In this document: in pieces, positions 1 through 8,133 of the stretch
Layout of the letters: each line of letters opens with the position of its first letter
How positions within the stretch are numbered: the stretch's first letter is position 1
DNA from: Bacteroidota bacterium
GTDB taxonomy: Bacteria > Bacteroidota > Bacteroidia > B-17B0 > Aurantibacillaceae
Reading direction: 5' to 3'
Length of the DNA: 59,573 bases
NCBI GenBank assembly: GCA_947487905.1
Contig: CANLAV010000002.1
Coordinates: 1 to 59,573 of the forward strand
The notes under the pieces: model-generated
Database searches by the model: none
What the model saw: only the letters and a program-made list of their open reading frames with translations
Told to the model about the DNA's origin: nothing
Translations under genes and position numbers: made by a program

Positions 1-1
1 A

Positions 2-1045
2 AATATAGCAATTATTGGCTTGTTTTTACTAAGTGTTCATGCATATGCTCAAGATATTCATTTTTCTCAATTTTTTGCTCTTCCAACTTTTGTAAACCCA
101 GCTAACACTGGACTTGACAACAATATAGATATTGGGGTCATACATAGAACTCAATGGAAAGCGTTGACAGAACCATTTACAAGTTACGGCGTTGCAGCAG
201 CAGCCAGAGTTGGAAAAAAAAGAAAAACAGGGAGCTTAGGTGTAGGATTGGATTGTTTTTATGATAAATCCGGTGATGGTTCTTATGTCAGTATGCAGGC
301 AGGATTAAATGTGGCTTATCATTTGAAGATTACAAGAACCAGTTCATTTAGTAGTGGTCTAAAAGTAAACTACAATCAACGATCCATAAATGACGCTAAT
401 TTTCAGTGGGGTGAGCAATATTTTGGTAAGTCGTATAATCCTAATTTACCAACTGGCGAGCAATTAGTTAATTTGCAAAGAATTAATTTTGTTGATGTTG
501 CAACAGGATTTAACTATCGTTATAAATCTTCCGAAAAAACAATCTCTAGTAATGACGCTCGTATTTTTGATATTGGGTTTTCAGCTTTTCATATCAACAA
601 TAATAATGTCTCCCTTTATAAAAATGGAAATAGTGGTTTAGGAACAAGGGCAATGGTATATTTTCAAGGTTATTTTGGATTAAAAAATACGAGTTTGGCT
701 ATTTTGCCTAAGGGTTATTTTCAAATTCAGAACAAGCATCAAGAGTTTGTTGCGGGTATGATATTGAGTTATAAACCAAAAGTGGAATCAGTTGTAACGG
801 GATATGTAGTGAGTAATGCTTTTAATTTTGGTGTATTATATCGTGGATTGGACGCTTTTATTGGCGTGGTTCAGTATGAAATGAAAAACTATATCATAGG
901 ATTAAGTTATGATGTAAACGCATCTAAATTAACCAAAGTCTCAACAGGTAGAGGCGCATACGAATTATCGTTACGTTTTGTTGGCTTGAACAGAATTACA
1001 AGACGTTCTCACCATTCAAAATATGGTGGAATCAGAGCATTCTAA
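2..1045 (+). CDS. PorP/SprF family type IX secretion membrane protein (5' partial)
   Basis: Outer-membrane protein of the PorP/SprF family, which takes part in type IX secretion and gliding in Bacteroidota. The frame is open to the left edge: before the first possible start (TTG at 20) it reads NIAIIG and continues into a hydrophobic stretch ending in AYAQ, so this looks like a signal peptide whose first residues lie outside the window. The mature part opens with QDIHFSQFFALPTFVNPA, the family's typical start (DxHFSQF, then NPANTG), followed by alternating beta-strand-like segments to the C-terminus. It stands alone here, without porK/L/M/N genes beside it, so it is one of the many PorP paralogs such genomes carry rather than proof of the core locus. 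Family call confident; exact role unknown. Confidence 0.88.
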   Translation, partial: NIAIIGLFLLSVHAYAQDIHFSQFFALPTFVNPANTGLDNNIDIGVIHRTQWKALTEPFTSYGVAAAARVGKKRKTGSLGVGLDCFYDKSGDGSYVSMQAGLNVAYHLKITRTSSFSSGLKVNYNQRSINDANFQWGEQYFGKSYNPNLPTGEQLVNLQRINFVDVATGFNYRYKSSEKTISSNDARIFDIGFSAFHINNNNVSLYKNGNSGLGTRAMVYFQGYFGLKNTSLAILPKGYFQIQNKHQEFVAGMILSYKPKVESVVTGYVVSNAFNFGVLYRGLDAFIGVVQYEMKNYIIGLSYDVNASKLTKVSTGRGAYELSLRFVGLNRITRRSHHSKYGGIRAF

Positions 1046-1105
1046 TTTATAAGTAGTATTCTTATAATGATTTAATCACCAAGATTTTTCTTATTTTTAC
1101 TCTTG

Positions 1106-3151
1106 ATGAATTTTTTATTTCCTACATTTTTATTTGGACTTTTTGCCATTGCAATTCCGCTTATTATTCATCTGTTTAATTTTCGAAAGCATAAAATTAT
1201 TCATTTCACAAACGTTCAATTTTTAAAAGATATTAAATTTGAAAGTGAGAAAAAATCAAAGCTCAAAGAGTTGTTGATTTTACTGATGCGGATTTTAGCG
1301 ATAGTGTGTTTGGTTTTTGCTTTTTCACAACCCTTTATACCATCCACGCAGAAAATAGCGCTTGGTAAAAAAACAATTAGTGTATATATCGATAATTCTT
1401 TCAGCATGGAGAATATCAGTTCGAAAGGAACGTTATTAGAATCTGCTAAAGAAAGTGCGATCAGTATCGCAAAAGCTTACCATATAAATGATAGATTTCA
1501 AATACTAACAAATGACTTTCTAGGAAAGCATCAGCGGTTATTGAATAGAGATGAGTTTATCGAACAGGTTAATGAGGTGAAAATTTCATCTGCAAACCGC
1601 GATATAAATGATGTCATAAAAAGGCAGTTAGATTTTCTTCAAAACACCAATTCTAAAAACAAGCAACAGTTTTTTTTAAGTGATTTTCAAAAAAACACAT
1701 CGCGTATTTTAAAAGAAAATTGTGACACGTCAAGTTCTATGTTTCTTATTCCAATTGTTTCTGAAGAAGTAAGTAATGTTTTTATAGACAGCGCTTGGTT
1801 TGAAAGTCCTGTTCAAAAATTCGGAACAACTCAAACATTAAACGTAAGTATTAATAATGCCAGTAAAAAAAACTTGGAGGCAGGTACTCTAAAATTACTT
1901 ATTAATCAAAAACAAGTTTCACTTACTTCATTTAATATAAATGCGCAGGGCAAACAAACAGTTAAAGTTTCTTTTAACATTAAAGAACGCGGAATTAATT
2001 ATGGTATTTTAAAGATTGACGATTATCCAGTTTCATTTGACGATGCGTTTTATTTTTCTTTTAATTCTAATAACGTTATTTCAACATTGGTTATAAATGG
2101 TGATGATGAGGAAACGGCAAAAAATTTCAGTTCTTTGTTTCAGAATGATAGTATGTTTGTTTTTCACGAAAACAAAGAAGATAACATCGACTACAATTTA
2201 TTTTCAAAAAAGAATCTTATTGTTCTTAATGGCCTAAAAACGATATCAAGTGGATTAATAGTAGAAATAAATAAATTTGTCACTTCCGGCGGCACAGTCG
2301 TTTTATTTCCAAACCTAAAGGCTGATTTAAATAACTACACAAGTGCATTTAAAAGTATGCAGTTGCCAGAAATTGAACTGGTTGATACAACTCGAGTTGA
2401 TGCACAAATCGTAAAGAGTGATCAAGTTTTTTTTCAAGGTGTGTTCGAAAAATTAAATGAAAAAATGGATATGCCTAAAGTAAAAAATCACTTTAGATAT
2501 AAGAAAAACAAATTTAACACTGGTGAATCTGTTATTATATTGCAAAACGGAGAATCATTGTTGAGTTCTTTAAACATTGGAAAAGGAAGAATATATCTTT
2601 TTTCAATTTCAAGTGAAGAGAGCTCCTCTAATTTCTTAAAGCATGCTTTATTCGTTCCAACACTTATTAGAATAGGAGCTTTGAGTTTAAAGCCAGCGTC
2701 TATTTATTATAAAACTTCGACCTCAGAAGCTATTGATGTGAGTTTAGATAGTAATGATAAAAAGCAGCCGCTTCATATTTTACAAACTAAATCTGACTTT
2801 GACATGATTCCTGAGCAACGAATTATAAATAGTAAGATCACATTATTTACTCAGAATCAAGTTTCAGAAGCTGGACATTACTCAGTCAATCAAGTCGATA
2901 AAGTTGTTTTAGGATTAGGCTTTAATTACGATAGAAAAGAATCTGACATGCGTTTTTTTACCGAAGACGAGTTGAAGGTTTGGTCTGATAGTTTGGGCTT
3001 AAAAAACCTTACATTATTAAAGAGTGAAGAATCTTCAATTACCCAATCATTAAAAGAAACCAACAATGGAAATAAATTATGGAAATTATTTTTAATTTTA
3101 ACTTTGTTATTTTTATTGGGAGAAATCTTAATTATCCGTTTTTTTAGATAG
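1106..3151 (+). CDS. BatA-domain (aerotolerance N-terminal) membrane protein with vWA-like region
   Basis: Inner-membrane protein of about 681 residues. The N-terminus has two hydrophobic segments (roughly residues 4-24 and 55-77) separated by a basic HLFNFRKHK loop, the signature of the BatA/aerotolerance N-terminal domain. A von Willebrand A-like domain follows, with a MIDAS-type DNSFS (D96-S100). A later part (about residues 370-410) resembles a class I amidotransferase-like fold (IVLNGL, TSGGTVVLFPN). A last transmembrane helix sits at the C-terminus before RFFR. Members are usual in Bacteroidota; no precise function is established. The ATG at 1106 is preferred to the TTG just before it. 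It lies 60 bp after the PorP gene and 40 bp before the dihydroorotase homologue, so co-transcription is possible. Confidence 0.8.
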   Translation: MNFLFPTFLFGLFAIAIPLIIHLFNFRKHKIIHFTNVQFLKDIKFESEKKSKLKELLILLMRILAIVCLVFAFSQPFIPSTQKIALGKKTISVYIDNSFSMENISSKGTLLESAKESAISIAKAYHINDRFQILTNDFLGKHQRLLNRDEFIEQVNEVKISSANRDINDVIKRQLDFLQNTNSKNKQQFFLSDFQKNTSRILKENCDTSSSMFLIPIVSEEVSNVFIDSAWFESPVQKFGTTQTLNVSINNASKKNLEAGTLKLLINQKQVSLTSFNINAQGKQTVKVSFNIKERGINYGILKIDDYPVSFDDAFYFSFNSNNVISTLVINGDDEETAKNFSSLFQNDSMFVFHENKEDNIDYNLFSKKNLIVLNGLKTISSGLIVEINKFVTSGGTVVLFPNLKADLNNYTSAFKSMQLPEIELVDTTRVDAQIVKSDQVFFQGVFEKLNEKMDMPKVKNHFRYKKNKFNTGESVIILQNGESLLSSLNIGKGRIYLFSISSEESSSNFLKHALFVPTLIRIGALSLKPASIYYKTSTSEAIDVSLDSNDKKQPLHILQTKSDFDMIPEQRIINSKITLFTQNQVSEAGHYSVNQVDKVVLGLGFNYDRKESDMRFFTEDELKVWSDSLGLKNLTLLKSEESSITQSLKETNNGNKLWKLFLILTLLFLLGEILIIRFFR

Positions 3152-3191
3152 CTGATAGGATTTAATTTAAAAAACTAAAAATTGTAAAAAT

Positions 3192-4457
3192 ATGACTATA
3201 TTAATTAAACAAGCAACCATAGTAGACTCAAAAAGTCTATTTCATAACAAAACGGTAGACATCTTAATTGAAAAAGGAGTGATTACTCAAATAAAAAATA
3301 AGATTGCACCGACAAAAAATAGTAAGTTAATAGAGGTTAAAGATTTGTTTGTGTCTGCAGGTTGGATTGATATGCAGGTTAATTTTTGTGATCCAGGATA
3401 TGAACATAAAGAAACGTTACAAACTGGCTTATCGGCTGCTTCAAAGGGCGGATTTACTGGTGTTTGTGTGATGAGTGGAACAAATCCTCCGTTGCATAAT
3501 AAAGCACAAATAGAATACATTAAGAGTCGTTCATTAAACAATATAGTTGATGTATTTCCAATTGGCACGGTGAGTCATGAGCAAGAAGGAAAAGATTTAT
3601 CTGAAATGTACGACATGAAGTTGGCAGGAGCATTTGCTTTTAGCGACTACAAAAAACCAATTAAAGATGCTGGTTTAGTTTTACGTGCCCTACAATATGC
3701 TTCAAGTATTGATAGCTTTATTATCACACACTGCGATGATAAAACCATTTCACATGACGGACAGATGAACGAAGGTGTTACTTCTACAAAGCTTGGATTA
3801 AAAGGCATTCCAGCATTAGCAGAAGAATTAATGTTACAACGTAATTTACAAATTTTGGAATATACGGGTGGTCGCATGCATATCCCAACTATTTCTACGA
3901 AAGGCAGTGTTGAATTAATAAAAAAGGCAAAAGCAAATGGATTACATGTAACTGCTGGTGTTGCAGCGTATAATTTATTTTTGGATGATACATCACTTGA
4001 AGGATTTGATTCAAACTTTAAAGTAAATCCTCCGTTGAGAAGTAAAGAAGATGTAAATGCTTTGCGTAAAGCATTAGAAAATGGAATTATTGATGTTGTG
4101 GTGAGTGATCATGCACCACAGGACATAGAAAGTAAAGATTTAGAATTTGATTTAGCGGACAATGGAATGATTACTACTCAAACGGCTTTTAATTGTATAG
4201 TATCGAGCCAATCAAAAATAACTTCTCAAAAAATAGCAGAAGTGTTCGCTGAAAATCCACGCACTATTTTAGGAATAAAACAACAAGAGGTGGCTGAAAA
4301 TAAGCTTGCCAATTTAACCTTATTCACGTTAAGCGGTAAAACAGTTATTTCAGAAAAAGATAATGCTTCGAAGTCAAAAAATTCTCCATTTTTTGGAAAA
4401 TCAATGGAAGGAAAAGTGATTGCTTCCATTAATCATGGTATGGTGTCAGCTTATTAA
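3192..4457 (+). CDS. pyrC: Dihydroorotase-like amidohydrolase with degenerate metal site (pseudo-dihydroorotase)
   Basis: 421 residues, full length for a class I dihydroorotase, the enzyme that cyclises carbamoyl-aspartate in pyrimidine synthesis. The amidohydrolase framework is clear: DPGYEHKE near residue 67, FSDYKKP near 151, THCDD at 179-183, VVSDHAP at 303-309. However the metal-binding HxH that normally precedes the R(D/E)PG motif is replaced by Q62-V-N64 and the following Arg by Cys66 (DMQVNFCDPG), and the HxxHVST motif reads HIPTIST, so a second-site His is also lost. Asp152, His180 and Asp306 remain. A non-catalytic dihydroorotase homologue, as described for the pyrC' partner of aspartate transcarbamoylase in Pseudomonas, is the closest precedent. 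A catalytic PyrC would then be encoded elsewhere. Confidence 0.85.
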   Translation: MTILIKQATIVDSKSLFHNKTVDILIEKGVITQIKNKIAPTKNSKLIEVKDLFVSAGWIDMQVNFCDPGYEHKETLQTGLSAASKGGFTGVCVMSGTNPPLHNKAQIEYIKSRSLNNIVDVFPIGTVSHEQEGKDLSEMYDMKLAGAFAFSDYKKPIKDAGLVLRALQYASSIDSFIITHCDDKTISHDGQMNEGVTSTKLGLKGIPALAEELMLQRNLQILEYTGGRMHIPTISTKGSVELIKKAKANGLHVTAGVAAYNLFLDDTSLEGFDSNFKVNPPLRSKEDVNALRKALENGIIDVVVSDHAPQDIESKDLEFDLADNGMITTQTAFNCIVSSQSKITSQKIAEVFAENPRTILGIKQQEVAENKLANLTLFTLSGKTVISEKDNASKSKNSPFFGKSMEGKVIASINHGMVSAY

Positions 4458-4473
4458 TATTCTTTTTTAACCA

Positions 4474-5526
4474 TTGAAACAAAGAAAAACACTCATTGTC
4501 GTTACGCCAGGTTTTCCTGAAAGCGAGGCTGATACGACGTGCCTACCTGCATTTCAGCAATTCGTTAGTCTATTAAAAAAAACTGAATACAATATCATTG
4601 TTCTTTCGCTTCATTATCCATTTAAGAAGAACAGGTATTTCTGGAATGGCATTCCAGTTTTTGCAATCGGAGGAAGCAATAAAGGTCGTTTTATAGGAAT
4701 AAGAACACGGTTTTTAGCATATCGCACTTTATTAAAACTTCATCAAGAAAACGAACTTATTGGTATCTTGAGTTTATGGTGTATTGATTCTGCCTTGGTT
4801 GCAAATCGCTTTTCTTTGAACTATCAAGTCAAACATTTTATATGGATTATAGGACAAGATGCTAAGCGATCAAATGGTTACGTGAAGCGCGTTAAACCAG
4901 AAGCCAAACAGTTAATTGCCATGAGTGATTTTTTGCAAACGGAATTTTGTAAAAACCATAATATATTGCCACAACACGTTGTCACAAATGGAATTAACGA
5001 ATTAGTATTTGAACCATTAAACACATTGAATAGACCAATTGATGTTTTTGGCGCAGGGAATTTGACTTCCTTAAAAAACTATGAATTATTTATTGAAGTG
5101 ATTGCTGAGGTTATAAAACATCATCCGCAGTTAGTTGTAAAGATTGCAGGTAAAGGCGAGCAAGAAGTTTATTTAAATGATTGCATTGTAACACATAATT
5201 TACAAAATAACTTGCAGTTGTTAGGTGAGGTAAAACATGACGAGGTTTTAAAATTAATGAACCAATCAAAAATATTTTTACACACCTCTCAATATGAAGG
5301 AAATTCAACTGTATTAATGGAGGCTTTGTATAATGGTTGCGAAGTTGTTTCTACACAAAGTTTATCAATCATTCCAACTTCGAGACTATATGTTGAAAAT
5401 GGAGTTCAAGATTTAGCGAATAGATTGAATGATTTATTATTAATGAATAAAACCGCAGAAAGAATAGTTTTTAATACTATGAACGGCTCAGTTCATAACA
5501 TTGTAAGTTTATTTGAAGGGGATTAA
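4474..5526 (+). CDS. Glycosyltransferase, GT-B fold, family 4/group 1
   Basis: Predicted cytoplasmic or membrane-associated sugar transferase of about 350 residues. The C-terminal half carries the usual group 1 pattern: VFGAGNLTSLKNYELFIEV, then KIAGKGEQEVYL, LLGEVKHDEVLKLMNQS and the acceptor/donor motif HTSQYEGNSTVLMEALYNGCEVV with its ExxxxxxxE arrangement. There is an in-frame TAA two codons before the TTG at 4474 and no ATG near the N-terminus, so TTG is the likely start (KQRKTLIVVTPGFPE is a normal beginning for this family). It starts 16 bp after the dihydroorotase homologue. Its last 18 bp overlap the end of the oppositely transcribed next glycosyltransferase. Substrate cannot be read from the sequence. 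Confidence 0.83.
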   Translation: MKQRKTLIVVTPGFPESEADTTCLPAFQQFVSLLKKTEYNIIVLSLHYPFKKNRYFWNGIPVFAIGGSNKGRFIGIRTRFLAYRTLLKLHQENELIGILSLWCIDSALVANRFSLNYQVKHFIWIIGQDAKRSNGYVKRVKPEAKQLIAMSDFLQTEFCKNHNILPQHVVTNGINELVFEPLNTLNRPIDVFGAGNLTSLKNYELFIEVIAEVIKHHPQLVVKIAGKGEQEVYLNDCIVTHNLQNNLQLLGEVKHDEVLKLMNQSKIFLHTSQYEGNSTVLMEALYNGCEVVSTQSLSIIPTSRLYVENGVQDLANRLNDLLLMNKTAERIVFNTMNGSVHNIVSLFEGD

Positions 5527-6579
5527 TGACGCATGAATAGCTTCAGCGATTGCTGTTGAACTGCATGTTTTTTTAAAGTGTTGATGAATGGATTGTCGCA
5601 TCAATATATTTAATTCTGTGTCTAAAGCTGCATTTAATTTTTGTGCTAACTCTATTTCATTTGTTGGTTCAAATTGCTGTTTCAACGCTAAATCACTTAC
5701 TAAATAATTAAATGCTGAAATAGTTGATACGATTGGATAAACTCCACATGCCATCGCTTCGATTAAAGAAAAACCACTTCCTTCATACAAGCTTGCAGAA
5801 ACAAATATATCAGATTGATTTAAAACTGACTCTACTTCCTGTTGTGAAATAGATCCTTTGAACGAAACTAATGAATGAAGTTGATTCGAGTCGACGTATG
5901 TTTTTAATTCGTGCTCAAGCTCCGAAGTGCCATAAAAAATTGATAAATGAAAATCCTGCCTCGATTCCTTAACTAGGTTAATGGCTTTTAAAATGGTTAT
6001 TGTGTTTTTATTTTCATTCAATCTCCCAATGCATACTAATCTTTTTGTTGATGTTGTGTGTTTCTCCTTTAGGGTAAAAGGTGTAGTAGCTTCAGGGATT
6101 TCAATGATTTTTAATCCTGCTTTTATTAGTTTGTTTTCGAGGTAAGGCTTTGCTAATTCTTTTCCGTTAAAAAAGTAGGCACTGATGTAATTATCTGCAA
6201 CACTCATTAAAATTGACTTTTTACGTAGATACGTTTTTTCCGCATGGTGCTGCAAGAAAACAGGCAGCTTAAATAAAAAACCAATGAGCCCAGCCTCTAA
6301 AAAATAGTCCAATCCATGTATGATAACGTGTTGAGGTTTCGTTTTTTTAATATAAAATAAGGTATGAATCAAAAAAAACAGTCGATTGGAATGAAATGAT
6401 TTTATATTGAAACAATCGTTTATATCATTTATATTCAGATTATTATTTATCAAATAACTAACGGCTTGGAGCTTTGCTAATTCTTTTTTATAGAGTATAA
6501 TATTTCTTTGTTGCAAATCAAATGCTTCTCGGTTTTCATACTTGCATCTAAAAAAATTAATATAAAGCATGCTACTCAT
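5509..6579 (-). CDS. Glycosyltransferase, GT-B fold, family 4/group 1
   Basis: A second group 1 glycosyltransferase, about 356 residues, on the opposite strand from its neighbour. Recognisable parts are LVCIGRLNENKNTITILKAI in the hinge region, LVSFKGSISQQEVESVLNQS, and the nucleotide-sugar motif SASLYEGSGFSLIEAMACG with both conserved Glu. The N-terminal domain is divergent. The ATG at 6579 is directly preceded by a TTG; only three bases separate this start from the stop of the upstream deaminase gene, so the two are very probably one transcript. The gene ends inside the convergent glycosyltransferase by 18 bp. Together the two suggest a role in making a surface glycan or glycolipid, an inference from context. 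Confidence 0.83.
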   Translation of the reverse strand: MSSMLYINFFRCKYENREAFDLQQRNIILYKKELAKLQAVSYLINNNLNINDINDCFNIKSFHSNRLFFLIHTLFYIKKTKPQHVIIHGLDYFLEAGLIGFLFKLPVFLQHHAEKTYLRKKSILMSVADNYISAYFFNGKELAKPYLENKLIKAGLKIIEIPEATTPFTLKEKHTTSTKRLVCIGRLNENKNTITILKAINLVKESRQDFHLSIFYGTSELEHELKTYVDSNQLHSLVSFKGSISQQEVESVLNQSDIFVSASLYEGSGFSLIEAMACGVYPIVSTISAFNYLVSDLALKQQFEPTNEIELAQKLNAALDTELNILMRQSIHQHFKKTCSSTAIAEAIHASLIPFK

Positions 6580-6582
6580 CAA

Positions 6583-7137
6583 TTAGTTGTTATAAAGTGG
6601 GTGTTTTAACAATAAAGAATCCTGTAAGTTTTCACCTGTTATTTGTGATTTATTATACTCGTAAACCAACTCCCAATTTCTTTCTTTCCACCAATAACGA
6701 AGAGACTTAGATTTCATAAATCGAACTTTTTTTATTCTATATTCAATTAAGGCTCCTCTGCACATTTCACAAGGCTCGAGCGTTGTATAGAGATACAGCT
6801 TGTTTCTATCAAGTTCATTAAATTTTTTCATACCTAATTTTTTTAAGGCCATGGTAATGGCATTTATCTCAGCGTGACCAAATGCAACACTGTCTTTTAA
6901 TACATTATTATATCCAGTTCCTAAGATAAAATCATTGAATGTGATAATGGCACCAACTGGAACATCTAAACTTGCCAAGCTTTTTCCGCCTAATTCTATT
7001 AATTGATGCTGAATCGAATAGGGAACTTCTTTCGTTTTTTTTAGTTTATAGAAAATATACGAACTAGGATACATAGCTAGTAAAAGAAATAGTAAGCCAA
7101 CTATTTTTAAGTAATGAGTTTTTAAAAAGCTGTTCAT
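6583..7137 (-). CDS. Membrane-anchored cytidine/nucleoside deaminase-fold protein
   Basis: About 184 residues. After a short basic N-terminus there is one clear transmembrane helix (KIVGLLFLLLAMYPSS), then a zinc-dependent deaminase domain: the HAEINAI motif supplies the His ligand and catalytic Glu, and TTLEPCEMCRGAL the two Cys ligands (PCxxC). This fold covers tRNA-adenosine, guanine and cytidine/deoxycytidylate deaminases; the subfamily cannot be fixed here. A membrane anchor is unusual, since family members are normally soluble. A TTG 30 bp upstream could extend the protein by ten residues, but the ATG at 7137 puts the helix right at the start. It is followed within a few bases by a glycosyltransferase and is divergent from the nucleotidyltransferase gene. 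Confidence 0.75.
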   Translation of the reverse strand: MNSFLKTHYLKIVGLLFLLLAMYPSSYIFYKLKKTKEVPYSIQHQLIELGGKSLASLDVPVGAIITFNDFILGTGYNNVLKDSVAFGHAEINAITMALKKLGMKKFNELDRNKLYLYTTLEPCEMCRGALIEYRIKKVRFMKSKSLRYWWKERNWELVYEYNKSQITGENLQDSLLLKHPLYNN

Positions 7138-7196
7138 AATCTTTTGGTTGATATTATAAATATCCAAAAAAATTCCTTTACTTGCATGTAAATTTT

Positions 7197-8129
7197 ATGG
7201 TACTACGATCTAAAATACATCTCAATGACTGCGAATTAGCTATCATTAAGGTAGTAGCCTATTACGATGTGTTTAATTATCCCCTAACAAAAAAAGAAAT
7301 TTTAGAGAATCTCGGCAATCCATTTGTTGAATCAACTTTCGAAATCACGATCAATAGTCTTATTCAAAAAAATGTAATTAAGACTCAAGATGATTTTTAT
7401 TTTGCACAACATTTTGATACAAAATTTATAAATCAGAGAATTAAAGCCAATCAGTTAGCACGGTTAATGTTTCCTTTGGCAAGAAAATATAGCGACAGAA
7501 TTTCAAAATTTCCTTTTATAAAAGGAGTTTTTATTTCGGGAGGACTTTCTAAAAATTATTTTCATAAACATAGCGACATCGATTATTTTATTGTTACGAC
7601 AAAAAATAGATTATGGTTATGTCGAACCATTTTTATTTTATACTACAAGTTGCTTTCTAAAAAGAAGAAAGAATTTTTTTGTCTGAATTATTTTATTTCA
7701 GAAGCTGATTTAACTATTCCTGATAGAAATCAATTTGTCGCGACTGAAATTGCAACTCTGATGCCAATGGTAAATCATGATTTATATATTCAGTTTTTGC
7801 AAGCGAACGATTGGTACACATCTTACTTTCCTCAAAAGTCATTATGGCCTGCTAAGGATTCTCTGGCACTTAAAAAAAATCTTGTCAAATCGTTTATGGA
7901 GTACTTTTTTTCTGGGGTAATTGGAAATAGAGTTGACGATTTATTATTAAGACTAACGCTAAAACATTGGAAAAAAAAGTATAGTGATTTAAAGAATGAA
8001 GATTTTGAATTGCAAATACGTAGTCGTAAACATGTTTGTAAACATCATACAAAAGGCTATCAAAATAAAGTTTTAGAGAAGTGGCAAACTACTATTGATG
8101 TCATGTTAATGCAAAAAGAAGCTATTTAA
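7197..8129 (+). CDS. Nucleotidyltransferase-domain protein with N-terminal winged-helix-like region
   Basis: About 310 residues. Residues 10-80 look like a winged helix (ELAIIKVVAYYDVFNYPLTK, then LIQKNVIKTQDDFYF). The centre has a minimal nucleotidyltransferase motif of the DNA polymerase beta superfamily: GGLSKNYFHKHSDIDYFIV, matching GG(x)S-x(n)-SDID where the two Asp bind metal. The C-terminal part is basic and not recognised. Enzymes with this motif transfer AMP or other nucleotides to small molecules, RNA or proteins; the target here is unknown. The ATG at 7197 is preferred to a TTG 15 bp earlier. The stop lies only 4 bp before the radical SAM gene, so the two are translated from one message. 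Confidence 0.72.
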   Translation: MVLRSKIHLNDCELAIIKVVAYYDVFNYPLTKKEILENLGNPFVESTFEITINSLIQKNVIKTQDDFYFAQHFDTKFINQRIKANQLARLMFPLARKYSDRISKFPFIKGVFISGGLSKNYFHKHSDIDYFIVTTKNRLWLCRTIFILYYKLLSKKKKEFFCLNYFISEADLTIPDRNQFVATEIATLMPMVNHDLYIQFLQANDWYTSYFPQKSLWPAKDSLALKKNLVKSFMEYFFSGVIGNRVDDLLLRLTLKHWKKKYSDLKNEDFELQIRSRKHVCKHHTKGYQNKVLEKWQTTIDVMLMQKEAI

Positions 8130-8133
8130 TCAA

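Noticed and set aside
20-1045. The TTG at 20 as the real start of the PorP gene.
   Set aside because: The frame stays open to the left edge with a hydrophobic signal-peptide stretch before it, so the true start lies outside the window.
5509-5526. Overlap of two convergent glycosyltransferase genes, considered as a possible frameshift or fusion.
   Set aside because: Both proteins have complete C-termini and independent family motifs; an 18-bp tail overlap is normal for compact genomes.
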